From the NCBI GenBank assembly GCA_013377005.1, contig JACABE010000006.1, positions 1-64,000 on the forward strand: 64,000 bases of DNA, given 5' to 3'. Below, in pieces: positions 34,860 to 44,220 of this stretch. Within the stretch, counting starts at the first letter, position 1; each line of letters opens with the position of its first letter. The position numbers and the translations under genes are program-made. The notes under the pieces were generated by a model. That model made no database searches. It was not told where the DNA came from and saw only the letters and a list, made by a program, of their open reading frames with translations. The stretch comes from Bacteroidota bacterium (lineage in GTDB: Bacteria; Bacteroidota; Bacteroidia; Bacteroidales; JACABE01).

Positions 34860-35441
34860 ATGGAAAAGATTAAATTAGATATCATCGGTTTATCTTATAG
34901 TCAGACACAAACAGGAGCTTACGCACTTATCCTTAGCGAATCTGATGGAGAAAGACGATTGCCGATTATTATCGGAGGTTTTGAAGCTCAGGCAATAGCT
35001 ATTGAATTAGAAAAAATGAAACCTAGCCGACCTTTAACACATGATTTGTTTAAAAGCTTTGCTGTTTCTTTTAATATTCAAATTCTGGAAGTTATTATTC
35101 ATAAATTTGCAGAAGGTGTTTTTTATGCCAAATTAATTATTTCTGATGGAAATATTGAAAAAGAGATTGATGCTCGCACTTCTGATGCAGTAGCTTTGTC
35201 ATTACGATTTCATTGTCCTATATATACTTATGAAAGTGTTTTATCATCAGCAGGTATCTTAATGACAGAAAGTGAGAACGAAACAAAATCTAAAACTGAG
35301 CTTCCTGACGATGACCCTAATGAATTAAAAGACTATACATTAGAAGAATTAGAGGAATTACTCAAAATTACGATTGAAAATGAAGATTATGAGAGAGCTT
35401 CTCAGGTTAGAGATGAAATTAAAAAAAGAGAAGGAAAATAA
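34860..35441 (+). CDS. bifunctional nuclease family protein with UVR motif
   Basis: The 193-residue protein has the DUF151/bifunctional nuclease domain in residues 1-130 (LPIIIGGFEAQAIAIELEKMKPSRPLTHDLF and the DARTSDAVALSLRFHCPIY signature), followed by an acidic linker and a C-terminal UvrB/UvrC-type helical hairpin (YTLEELEELLKITIENEDYERASQVRDEIKKRE). Family members in plants and Mycobacterium are reported to have DNase/RNase activity; the role in Bacteroidota is not settled. It is the first gene of a seven-gene plus-strand row running to folA. The promoter box at 34828-34835 is 25 bases before the ATG. Confidence 0.9.
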   Translation: MEKIKLDIIGLSYSQTQTGAYALILSESDGERRLPIIIGGFEAQAIAIELEKMKPSRPLTHDLFKSFAVSFNIQILEVIIHKFAEGVFYAKLIISDGNIEKEIDARTSDAVALSLRFHCPIYTYESVLSSAGILMTESENETKSKTELPDDDPNELKDYTLEELEELLKITIENEDYERASQVRDEIKKREGK

Positions 35442-35510
35442 TGAATCAACTACGAATTAAAAAAGAAGAATTAATATTAATTTAGATATAAACCAAAAGG
35501 AGAAAATATC

Positions 35511-36773
35511 ATGGGTATCAAGAATCGACTTATTATAATGAATTTCTTACAGTTTTTTATTTGGGGAGCTTGGCTAATCACAATTGGAACCTATTGTTTC
35601 AATGCCAAAGGATGGACAGGCGCACAATTTGGGGCTATTTTTTCAACATTGGCACTATCTTCATTATTTATGCCTGCACTAACAGGTATTATTGCCGACA
35701 AATGGATGAATGCAGAAAAACTTTATGGATTATTACAAATCTGTTATGGTATTGTATTATTTTTTGTTCCTCAAGTGAATGATCCAAATACACTTTATTA
35801 TGTTATTTTTCTTGCAATGATTTTTTATATGCCAACGATATCTTTGGCAAATTCTATTTCTTACAATATTTTAAAGAATAATAATTACGATATTGTTAAG
35901 GTTTTTCCTCCCATCAGGGTTTGGGGGACTATTGGATTTATTGCTGCAATGTGGGCAACAAATCTTACTGGCAGCAAAGCGAATGGAAATCAGTTTATAA
36001 TAGCAGCTTTTGCAGCAATAGCTCTTGGCTTTTATGCATTTACGTTGCCTAAATGTCCTCCGCAAAAATCAATATCAAAAGAAGCTTCAATGATTGAAAT
36101 GCTTGGTTTAAAAGCATTCAAACTTTTCGGAAATGTAAAAATGGCTTTGTTTTTTATCTTTGCAATGTTCTTAGGTGGAGCATTGCAACTTACCAATATG
36201 TATGGAGATTCGTTTCTTGACGATTTTAAAAATTTGCCTGATTATGCAAATTCATTTGTGGTAAAATATTCAACGATAATAATGTCAATATCACAGATAT
36301 CTGAAACTGTTTTTATTCTTACCATTCCTTTCTTTTTGAAACGCTTTGGAATTAAAAAAGTAATGCTGATAAGCATGGTTGCCTGGTTTTTACGGTTCGG
36401 TTTGTTTGCTTATGGTAATCCATCACCAGAATTATTGTGGATGATTATCTTATCTTGTATCGTTTACGGAATGGCATTCGATTTCTTTAATATTTCAGGT
36501 TCACTATTTGTAGAAACAACAACTGATTCTCCTATCAGATCCAGTGCACAGGGCTTGTTTATGATGATGACAAACGGATTTGGAGCTTATCTTGGAAGTA
36601 AAATAAGTGGTGCGGTAATTGATAATTATTTCACTACAGCTAAAGGCAAAGACTGGCATGGAATCTGGTTAAGTTTTGCAATTTATTCATTAATTGTTGC
36701 CATTTTATTTGCCATTTTTTTCAAACACAAACATGATCCTGAGGCATTAAAAAATAATGATTTGAAACATTAA
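35511..36773 (+). CDS. nucleoside:H+ symporter of the NupG/XapB type
   Basis: The 420-residue MFS protein has about twelve helices and the typical NupG-family beginning (KNRLIIMNFLQFFIWGAWLITIGTYCF), the loop GIIADKWMNAEKLYG and the segment FPPIRVWGTIGFI. These proteins import nucleosides with protons across the inner membrane. The gene lies 69 bases after the nuclease gene, with a good ribosome site AAAGGAG just before the ATG, and 39 bases before the RlpA gene. With thyA and folA in the same row, nucleoside salvage and thymidylate synthesis appear grouped. Confidence 0.9.
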   Translation: MGIKNRLIIMNFLQFFIWGAWLITIGTYCFNAKGWTGAQFGAIFSTLALSSLFMPALTGIIADKWMNAEKLYGLLQICYGIVLFFVPQVNDPNTLYYVIFLAMIFYMPTISLANSISYNILKNNNYDIVKVFPPIRVWGTIGFIAAMWATNLTGSKANGNQFIIAAFAAIALGFYAFTLPKCPPQKSISKEASMIEMLGLKAFKLFGNVKMALFFIFAMFLGGALQLTNMYGDSFLDDFKNLPDYANSFVVKYSTIIMSISQISETVFILTIPFFLKRFGIKKVMLISMVAWFLRFGLFAYGNPSPELLWMIILSCIVYGMAFDFFNISGSLFVETTTDSPIRSSAQGLFMMMTNGFGAYLGSKISGAVIDNYFTTAKGKDWHGIWLSFAIYSLIVAILFAIFFKHKHDPEALKNNDLKH

Positions 36774-36812
36774 TCATTATTTTACGTATTTAAAAACCAG
36801 ATTTGAATAAAT

Positions 36813-37682
36813 ATGCGTTTTTATTACCGGTTAATTATATACATCTTTTTTATTTCATCGTTTCATAGCATAATGTTTGCTCAGAAAAGTGCTCATACAA
36901 CCATGGGAATAGCATCTTATTATCATGGTTGGTTGGATGGGAAAAAAACAGCAAATGGTGAAATATATAATAAATCGCTAATGACAGCGGCTCATCCTAG
37001 TTTGCCTTTTAATTCCAAGGTTAAAGTTACCAATCTGTACAATCAGAAATCTATTGTTGTAAGAATAAACGACAGGGGTCCTTTTGTAAATAAAAGAATC
37101 ATTGATTTGTCAAGAGCTGCTGCAGATTCTTTGGATTTTATTTACAGTGGACTTGCAAAAGTACAGCTTACAGTATTGAGTTACGGTAAAATTAATGATG
37201 CTATCCATCCGCAATTACTTGCTTCTCTAAAAACAGAAAAAAAACCGAAAACAGAGACAATAAGAGAAACTTCACTTACAAAAGATACTACTAAAATAGA
37301 AACTTCACTTACAAAAAAAGACGTAATAGTATTTAAAAATAATAAAAGTCAGGAGATTACAGCACCTGATTTAAAAATTTATAAAGCTATAGTCAAGGGA
37401 AATATTATTACAACATCAAAGATAACAGATAGCAGCACTTTAGCTGATATAACCTATTACGGTCTGCAAATAGCAAGTTTTAAAATTAAAAATAATGCAG
37501 AAAAGCTCTTAGAAAAAATGAAGCTTAGTATCAAAGAAGAAATAAATATTCAGGAAGTTAAAAAAGGAAATACTGGTTTTTTTCGTTTAATTATTGGTAA
37601 ATTTGCAAACGAAAAAGAGGTTTTCCAATTAAAAGAAAAACTCAAAAAAGAATATCCTGAAAGTTTTATGATTCGTTATTAA
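36813..37682 (+). CDS. RlpA-like septal protein with SPOR domain
   Basis: The 289-residue exported protein has a signal peptide (about 1-24, ending MFAQ), then the double-psi beta-barrel RlpA domain (GIASYYHGWLDGKKTANGEIY ... RINDRGPFVNKRIIDLSRAAADSL). That holds the Asp and His-type residues of lytic transglycosylases that cut glycan strands without stem peptides. After a Lys/Thr-rich linker with two copies of ETSLTK, the C-terminal ~70 residues (YGLQIASFKIKNNAEKLLEKMK ... RLIIGKFANEKEVFQLKEKLKKE) form a SPOR peptidoglycan-binding domain targeting division sites. It lies six bases before thyA. Confidence 0.92.
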   Translation: MRFYYRLIIYIFFISSFHSIMFAQKSAHTTMGIASYYHGWLDGKKTANGEIYNKSLMTAAHPSLPFNSKVKVTNLYNQKSIVVRINDRGPFVNKRIIDLSRAAADSLDFIYSGLAKVQLTVLSYGKINDAIHPQLLASLKTEKKPKTETIRETSLTKDTTKIETSLTKKDVIVFKNNKSQEITAPDLKIYKAIVKGNIITTSKITDSSTLADITYYGLQIASFKIKNNAEKLLEKMKLSIKEEINIQEVKKGNTGFFRLIIGKFANEKEVFQLKEKLKKEYPESFMIRY

Positions 37683-37688
37683 AATACT

Positions 37689-38483
37689 ATGCAACAATAT
37701 CTTCAATTACTTAATCATGTGATGCAAAGCGGTGTTCACAAGGAAGACCGTACTGGCACAGGCACCCTAAGTACATTTGGCTATCAAATGAGATTTAACC
37801 TCGAAAAAGGGTTTCCGCTTTTAACTACTAAAAAATTACACCTTCGGTCAATTATTTATGAGCTACTATGGTTTTTGAATGGAGATACCAATATTAAATA
37901 CCTCAACGAAAATAAAGTCTCTATTTGGAATGAGTGGGCTGACAAAAATGGTGATTTGGGTCCAATTTATGGTTATCAATGGCGTAATTGGAAATCGAAC
38001 GATGGAAAAGTAATTGATCAGATTTCGCAAGTAATAGATTCGTTAAAAAATAATCCCAATTCACGTCGTCATATTGTCTCTGCCTGGAATGTAGGTGAAA
38101 TTGATAAAATGGCATTACCTCCTTGCCATGTAATGTTTCAGTTTTACGTTTCTAATGGTAAGTTATCTTGTCATTTATACCAGCGAAGTGCTGATATTTT
38201 TTTAGGAGTTCCTTTTAATATTGCATCTTACGCAATTTTATTACAGATGATTGCACAATCAACAGGTTATCAGGCGTATGAGTTTGTTCATACATTAGGT
38301 GATGCACATATTTATATGAATCACATTGAGCAGGTTAAAACGCAACTTTCCCGCGAACCCAAAGAGCTTCCGCAGTTGAATATAAATAAGGATGTTAAAA
38401 GTATTTTTGATTTTAAATTTGAAGATTTTGAATTGATGAACTACAATCCACTTCCTCATATCAAAGGAGAAATTGCTATTTAG
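37689..38483 (+). CDS. thyA: thymidylate synthase
   Basis: This 264-residue enzyme methylates dUMP to dTMP with methylenetetrahydrofolate, giving dihydrofolate. The catalytic nucleophile is Cys146 in [12 protein letters not shown], the same number as in E. coli ThyA. Other conserved elements are [23 protein letters not shown], the phosphate-binding [18 protein letters not shown] and [10 protein letters not shown]. The length is the same as E. coli. The product dihydrofolate is recycled by FolA, encoded three genes downstream, and dUMP comes from Dut. Confidence 0.98.
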   Translation: MQQYLQLLNHVMQSGVHKEDRTGTGTLSTFGYQMRFNLEKGFPLLTTKKLHLRSIIYELLWFLNGDTNIKYLNENKVSIWNEWADKNGDLGPIYGYQWRNWKSNDGKVIDQISQVIDSLKNNPNSRRHIVSAWNVGEIDKMALPPCHVMFQFYVSNGKLSCHLYQRSADIFLGVPFNIASYAILLQMIAQSTGYQAYEFVHTLGDAHIYMNHIEQVKTQLSREPKELPQLNINKDVKSIFDFKFEDFELMNYNPLPHIKGEIAI

Positions 38484-38519
38484 AGGATGTAATAGTTTAA
38501 CTGTCAAAAAAATTAGAGA

Positions 38520-39368
38520 ATGGAATTTAAAAGGAAGCCTGAGTGGCTCAAAATAAGGTTATCAAAAGGCGATGATTATTTGAAAGTAAAAGAGATTGTG
38601 AAACAACATCATGTTCATACTATTTGCGAAAGTGGTGATTGCCCCAATTTAGGCGAATGTTGGAGTAGAGGAACAGCTACCTTTATGATTCTTGGAAATA
38701 TATGTACAAGAAATTGCAGATTTTGCAATGTAACAACAGGAAAACCATTGTTGCCTGATGTAAATGAACCATTAAATATTGCAAGTTCAATTAAATTAAT
38801 GAATATAAAACATTGCGTAATTACATCTGTTGATAGAGATGATTTGCCTGATTTTGGTGCTCAGCATTGGGCTGATACCATTCTAAAAATTAAGGAACTG
38901 AACCCTTCTACTACTATTGAAGTTTTAATTCCTGACTTTCAAGGCAACACAAACTCTTTGCAAAAAGTAATGGATGCTAAACCTGATATTATTTCGCATA
39001 ATCTGGAAACAGTTGAACGTTTGACACCAGAGATAAGAAGCAAAGCTAAATATCGCCTGAGTTTAGATGTATTGAAATACATCGCAGAAGGCAACATAAC
39101 TCCAAAATCTGGAATAATGTTAGGTTTAGGTGAAAAGGAAAATGAAATTCTTCAGACAATGGATGATTTATTGGCTATTGGGTGCAAAATAATTACAATT
39201 GGTCAGTATTTACAGCCAACTCGTCAGAATATTTCTGTTGAAGAATATATTACACCAGAAAAGTTTGAATTTTATCGCCAAAAAGCAATAGAAAATGGAT
39301 TTGAGTTTGCCGAAAGTGCTCCTTTGGTCAGATCTTCTTATCATGCCGAAAGACAAATTCAACGCTAA
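38520..39368 (+). CDS. lipA: lipoyl synthase
   Basis: This 282-residue radical SAM enzyme inserts two sulfur atoms into octanoyl groups on lipoyl-dependent enzymes. The auxiliary cluster ligands are Cys36, Cys41 and Cys47 (CX4CX5C, CESGDCPNLGECW) and the radical SAM cluster ligands Cys62, Cys66 and Cys69 (CX3CX2C, CTRNCRFC). The C-terminal RSSYHAE supplies the serine ligand of the auxiliary cluster. All motifs are complete. It lies 36 bases after thyA and 19 bases before lipB. Confidence 0.98.
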   Translation: MEFKRKPEWLKIRLSKGDDYLKVKEIVKQHHVHTICESGDCPNLGECWSRGTATFMILGNICTRNCRFCNVTTGKPLLPDVNEPLNIASSIKLMNIKHCVITSVDRDDLPDFGAQHWADTILKIKELNPSTTIEVLIPDFQGNTNSLQKVMDAKPDIISHNLETVERLTPEIRSKAKYRLSLDVLKYIAEGNITPKSGIMLGLGEKENEILQTMDDLLAIGCKIITIGQYLQPTRQNISVEEYITPEKFEFYRQKAIENGFEFAESAPLVRSSYHAERQIQR

Positions 39369-39387
39369 AAGACTAAAAAAAAGAGAG

Positions 39388-40080
39388 ATGTCGAAAAAAA
39401 CAATATTTCATTCTTTCGATGAAATTGATTATAAAGAATGCTGGGATTATCAGGAAACTTTGTTCAATAAAATTCTGACTGAAAAAAGGCAAGATAAAAC
39501 TGACATTATAAATCATTTAATATTTTGTCAGCATCCTCATGTATATACATTAGGCAAAAGTGGATCTGAAGATAATATGCTGATTAATTACATTCAGTTA
39601 CAGGCAAAAAATGCTACTTTTCACAAGATAAATAGAGGCGGAGATATTACTTATCATGGACCTGGGCAATTGGTTGGATATCCTATTTTAAACTTAACTG
39701 CATTTAATTTAGGCATAAAAGATTATATATATTGTCTGGAAGAAGCTATTATTTTAACATTAAAACAATACAACCTGAATGCTGAAAGATTAGAGGGGGC
39801 TATTGGAGTCTGGCTGGATGTAAACGATCCGAAAAAAGTAAGGAAAATCTGTGCGATAGGTGTTAGAACCAGTCATTGGGTGAGTATGCATGGTTTTGCT
39901 TTTAATATCAATACTGATTTAGATTATTTTAAACATATCAATCCATGTGGTTTTACTGATAAAGCAGTAACTTCACTCGAAAAAGAATTAGATATTAAGC
40001 TGAATTTCAATGAGGTTGCTGAAATCGTAAAACTAAATTTACAAAAAGTATTTAACTTTGAATTTATAAAACATGAATAA
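39388..40080 (+). CDS. lipB: lipoyl(octanoyl) transferase
   Basis: This 230-residue enzyme moves octanoate from acyl carrier protein to the lipoyl domains that LipA then sulfurates. The signature is NRGGDITYHGPGQLVGYP (near 82-99), the catalytic Lys is in VRKICAIGVR (Lys153) and the acyl-carrying Cys is in HINPCGFT (Cys187). The start at 39388 (MSKKTIFHSF) follows an AAGAGAG purine run and avoids overlap with lipA; an earlier in-frame ATG at 39343 lies inside lipA. The stop overlaps folA by eight bases (ATGAATAA). Confidence 0.97.
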   Translation: MSKKTIFHSFDEIDYKECWDYQETLFNKILTEKRQDKTDIINHLIFCQHPHVYTLGKSGSEDNMLINYIQLQAKNATFHKINRGGDITYHGPGQLVGYPILNLTAFNLGIKDYIYCLEEAIILTLKQYNLNAERLEGAIGVWLDVNDPKKVRKICAIGVRTSHWVSMHGFAFNINTDLDYFKHINPCGFTDKAVTSLEKELDIKLNFNEVAEIVKLNLQKVFNFEFIKHE

Positions 40081-40582
40081 ACAACTATCTATCATAGTGG
40101 CAATTGCCGACAATAATGCAATTGGGAAAGATAATCAATTGTTGTGGCATCTTTCAGAAGACCTGAAAAGGTTCAAACAGCTTACAACTAACCATACTAT
40201 TGTGATGGGCAAAAAAACTTTCGATAGCCTACCCATCAAGCCATTGCCTAACAGAAGAAGCATTGTAATTACCGATGATTTGAATGAGAAAATAGAAGGT
40301 TGTTTAATGGCGTATAGCATAGAGGATGCAGTAAACAAGTGTGATGAAACTCAAGAAAATTTTATTATCGGTGGTGGTAGCATTTACAAGCAATTTATGC
40401 CAATTGCCAACAAGCTATATTTAACGAAAGTACACAAAGATTTTGATGCGGATACTTTTTATACGGATATTGATTATTCAAAGTGGGAAATTATAGAAAA
40501 ACAAGAAAACTTATATGATGAAAAAAATAAAATAAGTTATTCTTACTTGATATATAAAAGAATTTTAAACCTTGAAATATAA
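40073..40582 (+). CDS. folA: dihydrofolate reductase
   Basis: This 169-residue enzyme reduces dihydrofolate to tetrahydrofolate with NADPH. Family landmarks are IVAIADNNAIGKDNQLLWHLSEDLKRFK (with the active-site acidic residue in LSEDL), the NADPH-binding VMGKKTFDSLP and NRRSIVIT, and FIIGGGSIYKQF. The overlap of its start with the lipB stop implies translational coupling. It closes the row that contains thyA, whose product it recycles. Confidence 0.97.
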   Translation: MNKQLSIIVAIADNNAIGKDNQLLWHLSEDLKRFKQLTTNHTIVMGKKTFDSLPIKPLPNRRSIVITDDLNEKIEGCLMAYSIEDAVNKCDETQENFIIGGGSIYKQFMPIANKLYLTKVHKDFDADTFYTDIDYSKWEIIEKQENLYDEKNKISYSYLIYKRILNLEI

Positions 40583-40674
40583 CATAAAGTAAAGAAATAC
40601 AAACATATATATGTTGTACTATTTAGAATCAATAAAAATTTCAAATTTCTGTTACTTAGTAAGAAATTATTGGA

Positions 40675-40682
40675 TATATTTG
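40675..40682 (+). promoter_or_regulatory. ferredoxin promoter -7 box
   Basis: TATATTTG matches TAnnTTTG, 32 bases before the ferredoxin ATG. It gives the ferredoxin a transcript separate from the folA row. Confidence 0.6.
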
Positions 40683-40714
40683 CACTCACAAAATAAATTT
40701 TAAAAAACAAAATT

Positions 40715-40882
40715 ATGGCTTATAAAATTTCTGACGATTGTACTGCTTGTGGTACATGTATTGATGAATGTCCAGTTGAAGCTATTGCTGAAGGCGACAT
40801 CTATAAAATTGATGCAGACGTTTGTACTGACTGCGGTTCTTGTGCTGATGTTTGTCCGGTTGAAGCAATTCACCCAGAATAA
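40715..40882 (+). CDS. 2[4Fe-4S] ferredoxin
   Basis: This 55-residue clostridial-type ferredoxin is a small soluble electron carrier. Both clusters are complete: Cys9, Cys12, Cys15, Cys19-Pro and Cys37, Cys40, Cys43, Cys47-Pro (CX2CX2CX3CP twice). The two halves show the expected internal duplication (CPVEAI in both). The high acidity (many Asp/Glu) is typical. It has its own promoter box and a strong terminator, so it is probably well expressed. The partner is unknown, but low-potential ferredoxins can feed IspG, LipA and other iron-sulfur enzymes encoded in this window. Its presence suggests anaerobic or facultative metabolism. Confidence 0.97.
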   Translation: MAYKISDDCTACGTCIDECPVEAIAEGDIYKIDADVCTDCGSCADVCPVEAIHPE

Positions 40883-40898
40883 TTTTAATACATTTTAT

Positions 40899-40932
40899 AA
40901 AAGCTCACATTTGAACAATGTGAGCTTTTTTT
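40899..40932. terminator. terminator of the ferredoxin gene, probably bidirectional
   Basis: AAAAGCTCACATT pairs with AATGTGAGCTTTT around a 4-5 base loop, followed by a run of T. It lies 17 bases after the ferredoxin stop and just past the rsmA stop on the other strand, so it can end both transcripts. Confidence 0.9.
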
Positions 40933-40938
40933 GCCTTA

Positions 40939-41712
40939 TTAATTTAGAATCAAAGCGTTTGTAAGATTAACAAAATCTTCTACAGATAACTGTTCTGCTC
41001 TTTTTGCCAGTATATCTGCCGGCAATTTATCTGCATCAAATGTAAATACACCCAATGCATTCCTTAAGGTTTTTCTTCTTTGATTAAATGCAGTTTTCAC
41101 TACCCTGAAAAATAATTTATCGTCACAATTTATCTGGGCTACATCGTTACGTCTAACACGAATAACGGCAGATTTTACTTTAGGAGGAGGAACAAAAACA
41201 TTAGATTCTACCGTAAATAAATATTCAATATCATAATAAGCTTGTAATAAAACGCTTAAAATTCCATATGTTTTTTTGCCAGGTTTGGATGCAATGCGTT
41301 CTGCAACTTCTTTCTGAAACATACCTACAACTTCTGGTATCTGAGTACGGTTTTCCAATACCTTGAATAATATCTGGCTGGAAATATTATAGGGGAAATT
41401 TCCTATAACTGTATATGATTCATGATTAAACAAAGTTTCAATGGGAAAATGTAAAAAATCTTCACATATAATTCTGTCTTCAAGTTGAGGAAAGTTTGTT
41501 TTAAGATAAGCAACAGATTCTGTATCAATCTCAATGACATTAAGATTTAATAATTCATTTTTTAATAGATACTTCGTCAAAACACCGGTACCGGGTCCTA
41601 TCTCCAATAAATTCTTTGTGGTTTCGGCAATACTTAGTGTAATTTCTTTTGCAATATTTTCATCTTTTAAAAAATGTTGCCCAAGATGTTTTTTAGGTCT
41701 GACGTAATTCAT
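40939..41712 (-). CDS. rsmA: 16S rRNA (adenine1518/1519-N6) dimethyltransferase
   Basis: This 257-residue enzyme (KsgA) dimethylates two adenines near the 3' end of 16S rRNA during small-subunit assembly. The N-terminus YVRPKKHLGQHFLKDENIA, SAM motif EIGPGTGVLTKYLL and catalytic NFPYNISS are intact. The start at 41712 (MNYVRPKKHLGQ) gives the family N-terminus; a start 13 codons earlier was rejected. It is the last gene of the serS - membrane protein - TPR - rsmA row on the minus strand, 105 bases after the TPR gene. Confidence 0.96.
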   Translation of the reverse strand: MNYVRPKKHLGQHFLKDENIAKEITLSIAETTKNLLEIGPGTGVLTKYLLKNELLNLNVIEIDTESVAYLKTNFPQLEDRIICEDFLHFPIETLFNHESYTVIGNFPYNISSQILFKVLENRTQIPEVVGMFQKEVAERIASKPGKKTYGILSVLLQAYYDIEYLFTVESNVFVPPPKVKSAVIRVRRNDVAQINCDDKLFFRVVKTAFNQRRKTLRNALGVFTFDADKLPADILAKRAEQLSVEDFVNLTNALILN

Positions 41713-41817
41713 TTTTTGCTTTATTATTATTTTGAATCTATCATTTATCAAGCTAAAAAGAAAATCTATCTTATTAAGTACTTTTCTTCAATCTTCCTGC
41801 TTTAATCTTATAGTAAC

Positions 41818-43641
41818 TTAATTTATCTGGTCGCCTCTTAATTTTCTGAATTTTTTACGGGCCTCAACCGTATATAAGCTTGCTGGATATTTAAACATCA
41901 GGTTTTCATAGCACGTCATTGCTTTAATCTTATTATTCAATTGATTTTCATTCAGGTCAGCCTGTAGAAACAAAGCATCATCAGCCAATAAACCGTCAGG
42001 ATAAAAATCAATTAATTTTTGCAATAGACTGTCAGCATCTTTGTATAAACCTTGCTTAATTTTAATTTCTGCTTTTTTATATAAAACATCATCAAAAATC
42101 GGATGAGATAACCCAACTAACCTGATTGAATCCAGCGTTTCTAATGCCAGATTATATTGATTGCGGTAAGTAAGTAAATCTGCATGGGCATAATATTCAA
42201 GTGCAACTGTTGAACTATCTTCATCAATATTATCACTTATAAGCAATGATAATTCCATGGCATCGTTGGCTATCATTTTTGCAGTTGCAGCTTTTAGGAC
42301 ATCTAACTGTGCTTTTGCCCAGTTAAATTCACCAATGTAAAAGGACAATTTCGCATTTCTGAATTTTGCATCAAACCCAATAGGATCATTTTTAAAAGCC
42401 TTTTCCACTTGTGAATACAATAGTGTAGCCTCCCAAATATCGCCTGCAAAAAGTTGAATATCTGCCAATTCTATTTTACAACTGGCAACAATATTTTTAT
42501 TTGCATTGGGTAAAACGATGGCTTCGTTCAATAAACTAATAGCTTCTTCTGTTTTTAGAGAATAGAAAGCATAAATATGTGCTAAATTCTTAATTAGCAA
42601 TATTGTAGAAGCATCTTTCCCTAATTCTGTAAGTGTTTTTGTATATTCTTTTTCTAATTCAGCCAAATCTTTTTTATTGATTACAAAAGCAGTAGTAATT
42701 TTTAAATATTTTGCATTTAATAATCCAATCTTGCTGTTAAGATAATAAGTGCTTAATTCTCCTTTGCTGATATGATATTGAAAAGCTTCAATGGCGATAT
42801 CATATTCTTTGTTGGTAATACAAAGCTCTGCCAATTCAAAAACCTTTGCACCGTTGTCTTTAAATCTTTTATCAATTGATTTTGCCTGATTAAAGGCTAG
42901 TTCAAAATCTTTTAACTGAATAGAATACCACATCAGCAGATTAGCATCAGTGCCGTTTTCAGGGCTTTTCTGAGATTTACGTAATAAAGTGTTTTTAATG
43001 ACTTCACTCTTTTTACTTTCTTTATCAGTATTAAGCACTGCTTGTAAACGAGCTTGAATATAACTTAAATAATTGGTATCAGTATTCAGAAGGTTAAGGT
43101 ATTCATCCATCATTTCCTGATAGTTGCCTCTGGTCTCGTAAAGCATAGCTAATTCTACAGCAAAAGAGCTGGTAGTATTCATTAATTTTCTGCCTTTCAA
43201 ATATGTATTGATAGCAAAATCATATTGCAAGCGGAGGATGAAAGCATTTGCCAGATCATAAATTTGTTGCAGATTCGATGTAAGATTTTCAACTGCATCA
43301 AGGTATTGTTTTTCTGCTTTTTTATCATCGCCCGAAGAAGCATAAATATAACCTAAGTCCACGAATAAACGCAAATCATTTTGGTTTTGTTTTATTCTTT
43401 TCTTTATTATCTTTTCTGCTTTTTTAAAATCTTTACCGCTTATAAGTGACTGTATGAGGTTTGTATAGAAGAATGCTGATGGGTTTTCATCATACAACTC
43501 TTCGTACAATTGGGATGCTTTTTCAAATTCTCCATTTTGAAAATATTGAGCAGCCAATTGTTCATTCACAGTCTTTTGCGAATGAGCAATAAAGGTGAAT
43601 CCTAATATCAGAATGAAAGCCGTAAATATTTTCTTAAGCAT
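41818..43641 (-). CDS. exported TPR-repeat protein
   Basis: The 607-residue protein has a signal peptide (about 1-21, ending IAHSQ) and no lipobox Cys, so it is probably periplasmic or surface-exposed. Helical tetratricopeptide repeats fill most of the length, e.g. QYFQNGEFEKASQLYEELYDENPSAFFYTNLIQ and KAEIKIKQGLYKDADSLLQKLIDFYPDGLLADDALF; the latter resembles the C-terminal YbgF/BamD-type repeats. It likely binds envelope proteins. It lies between the small membrane protein gene and rsmA. An identical function to any characterised protein cannot be claimed. Confidence 0.85.
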   Translation of the reverse strand: MLKKIFTAFILILGFTFIAHSQKTVNEQLAAQYFQNGEFEKASQLYEELYDENPSAFFYTNLIQSLISGKDFKKAEKIIKKRIKQNQNDLRLFVDLGYIYASSGDDKKAEKQYLDAVENLTSNLQQIYDLANAFILRLQYDFAINTYLKGRKLMNTTSSFAVELAMLYETRGNYQEMMDEYLNLLNTDTNYLSYIQARLQAVLNTDKESKKSEVIKNTLLRKSQKSPENGTDANLLMWYSIQLKDFELAFNQAKSIDKRFKDNGAKVFELAELCITNKEYDIAIEAFQYHISKGELSTYYLNSKIGLLNAKYLKITTAFVINKKDLAELEKEYTKTLTELGKDASTILLIKNLAHIYAFYSLKTEEAISLLNEAIVLPNANKNIVASCKIELADIQLFAGDIWEATLLYSQVEKAFKNDPIGFDAKFRNAKLSFYIGEFNWAKAQLDVLKAATAKMIANDAMELSLLISDNIDEDSSTVALEYYAHADLLTYRNQYNLALETLDSIRLVGLSHPIFDDVLYKKAEIKIKQGLYKDADSLLQKLIDFYPDGLLADDALFLQADLNENQLNNKIKAMTCYENLMFKYPASLYTVEARKKFRKLRGDQIN

Positions 43642-43700
43642 TATATAATTTTTATATTATAGTTTAAAACTTATGATTTCTTTTGTTTGCGATAAGTATT

Positions 43701-44180
43701 TCATTTTTTAGTTAAAAGTAAAACAAATCCAGAAATAATTAGTCCGCAAATGAAAGATATTATTGTAAAAAGTCCATCACGTTTATTCTCTATTCTATTT
43801 TGAATCTTATTGAAGTTTAATCCACATCCTGGTCCTACAAAAACTGGGATTGGGTCTTCTTTATTAATTGATTTAAACAATAATCTAAGTAAATTATAAA
43901 ATAAAAAACTTACAATCATTGAAACCCAAATAGGAACTATGTCATTATATAGCAATCCATTTAAACCAATCATTAAAATCCATAAAGCTGAGAAATATTT
44001 GTTTCGAAACCGAAGTCCAATTGATGTAGAATGTGTCGTATATATTGGTAAAAATCCTGCAAAAAATGCTAACATAAAGTAATTTTTAATTCCCCAGTCA
44101 AAATGTCCAGCTATAAAAGGAGCAAGTGTCAGGATATAAAATGTAACTAAAATCAGCCAATCTTTTGCCTTCAATTTCAT
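43701..44180 (-). CDS. uncharacterised membrane protein
   Basis: The 159-residue protein has about five hydrophobic segments: residues 9-25, 33-48, 63-78, 82-100 and 138-156. A polar loop with the motif PVFVGPGCGLNFNKIQNRIENKRDG lies between the last two. I recognise no family. It sits 40 bases after serS and 59 bases before the exported TPR gene. Since serS - TPR - rsmA is the arrangement I would expect in related genomes, this may be an inserted gene, but that needs comparison. Confidence 0.65.
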   Translation of the reverse strand: MKLKAKDWLILVTFYILTLAPFIAGHFDWGIKNYFMLAFFAGFLPIYTTHSTSIGLRFRNKYFSALWILMIGLNGLLYNDIVPIWVSMIVSFLFYNLLRLLFKSINKEDPIPVFVGPGCGLNFNKIQNRIENKRDGLFTIISFICGLIISGFVLLLTKK

Positions 44181-44220
44181 CGTTTCAAAATATCCGTGAT
44201 TTTTTTATACTTATTGTCAA

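Noticed and set aside
39295-39387. Earlier starts for lipB inside lipA
   Set aside because: They would overlap lipA by up to 74 bases and add residues not seen in LipB; the ATG at 39388 follows a purine-rich site.
40749-40964. 71-codon frame overlapping the ferredoxin gene
   Set aside because: It is a shifted-frame shadow of the ferredoxin; the true frame has two perfect CX2CX2CX3CP motifs.
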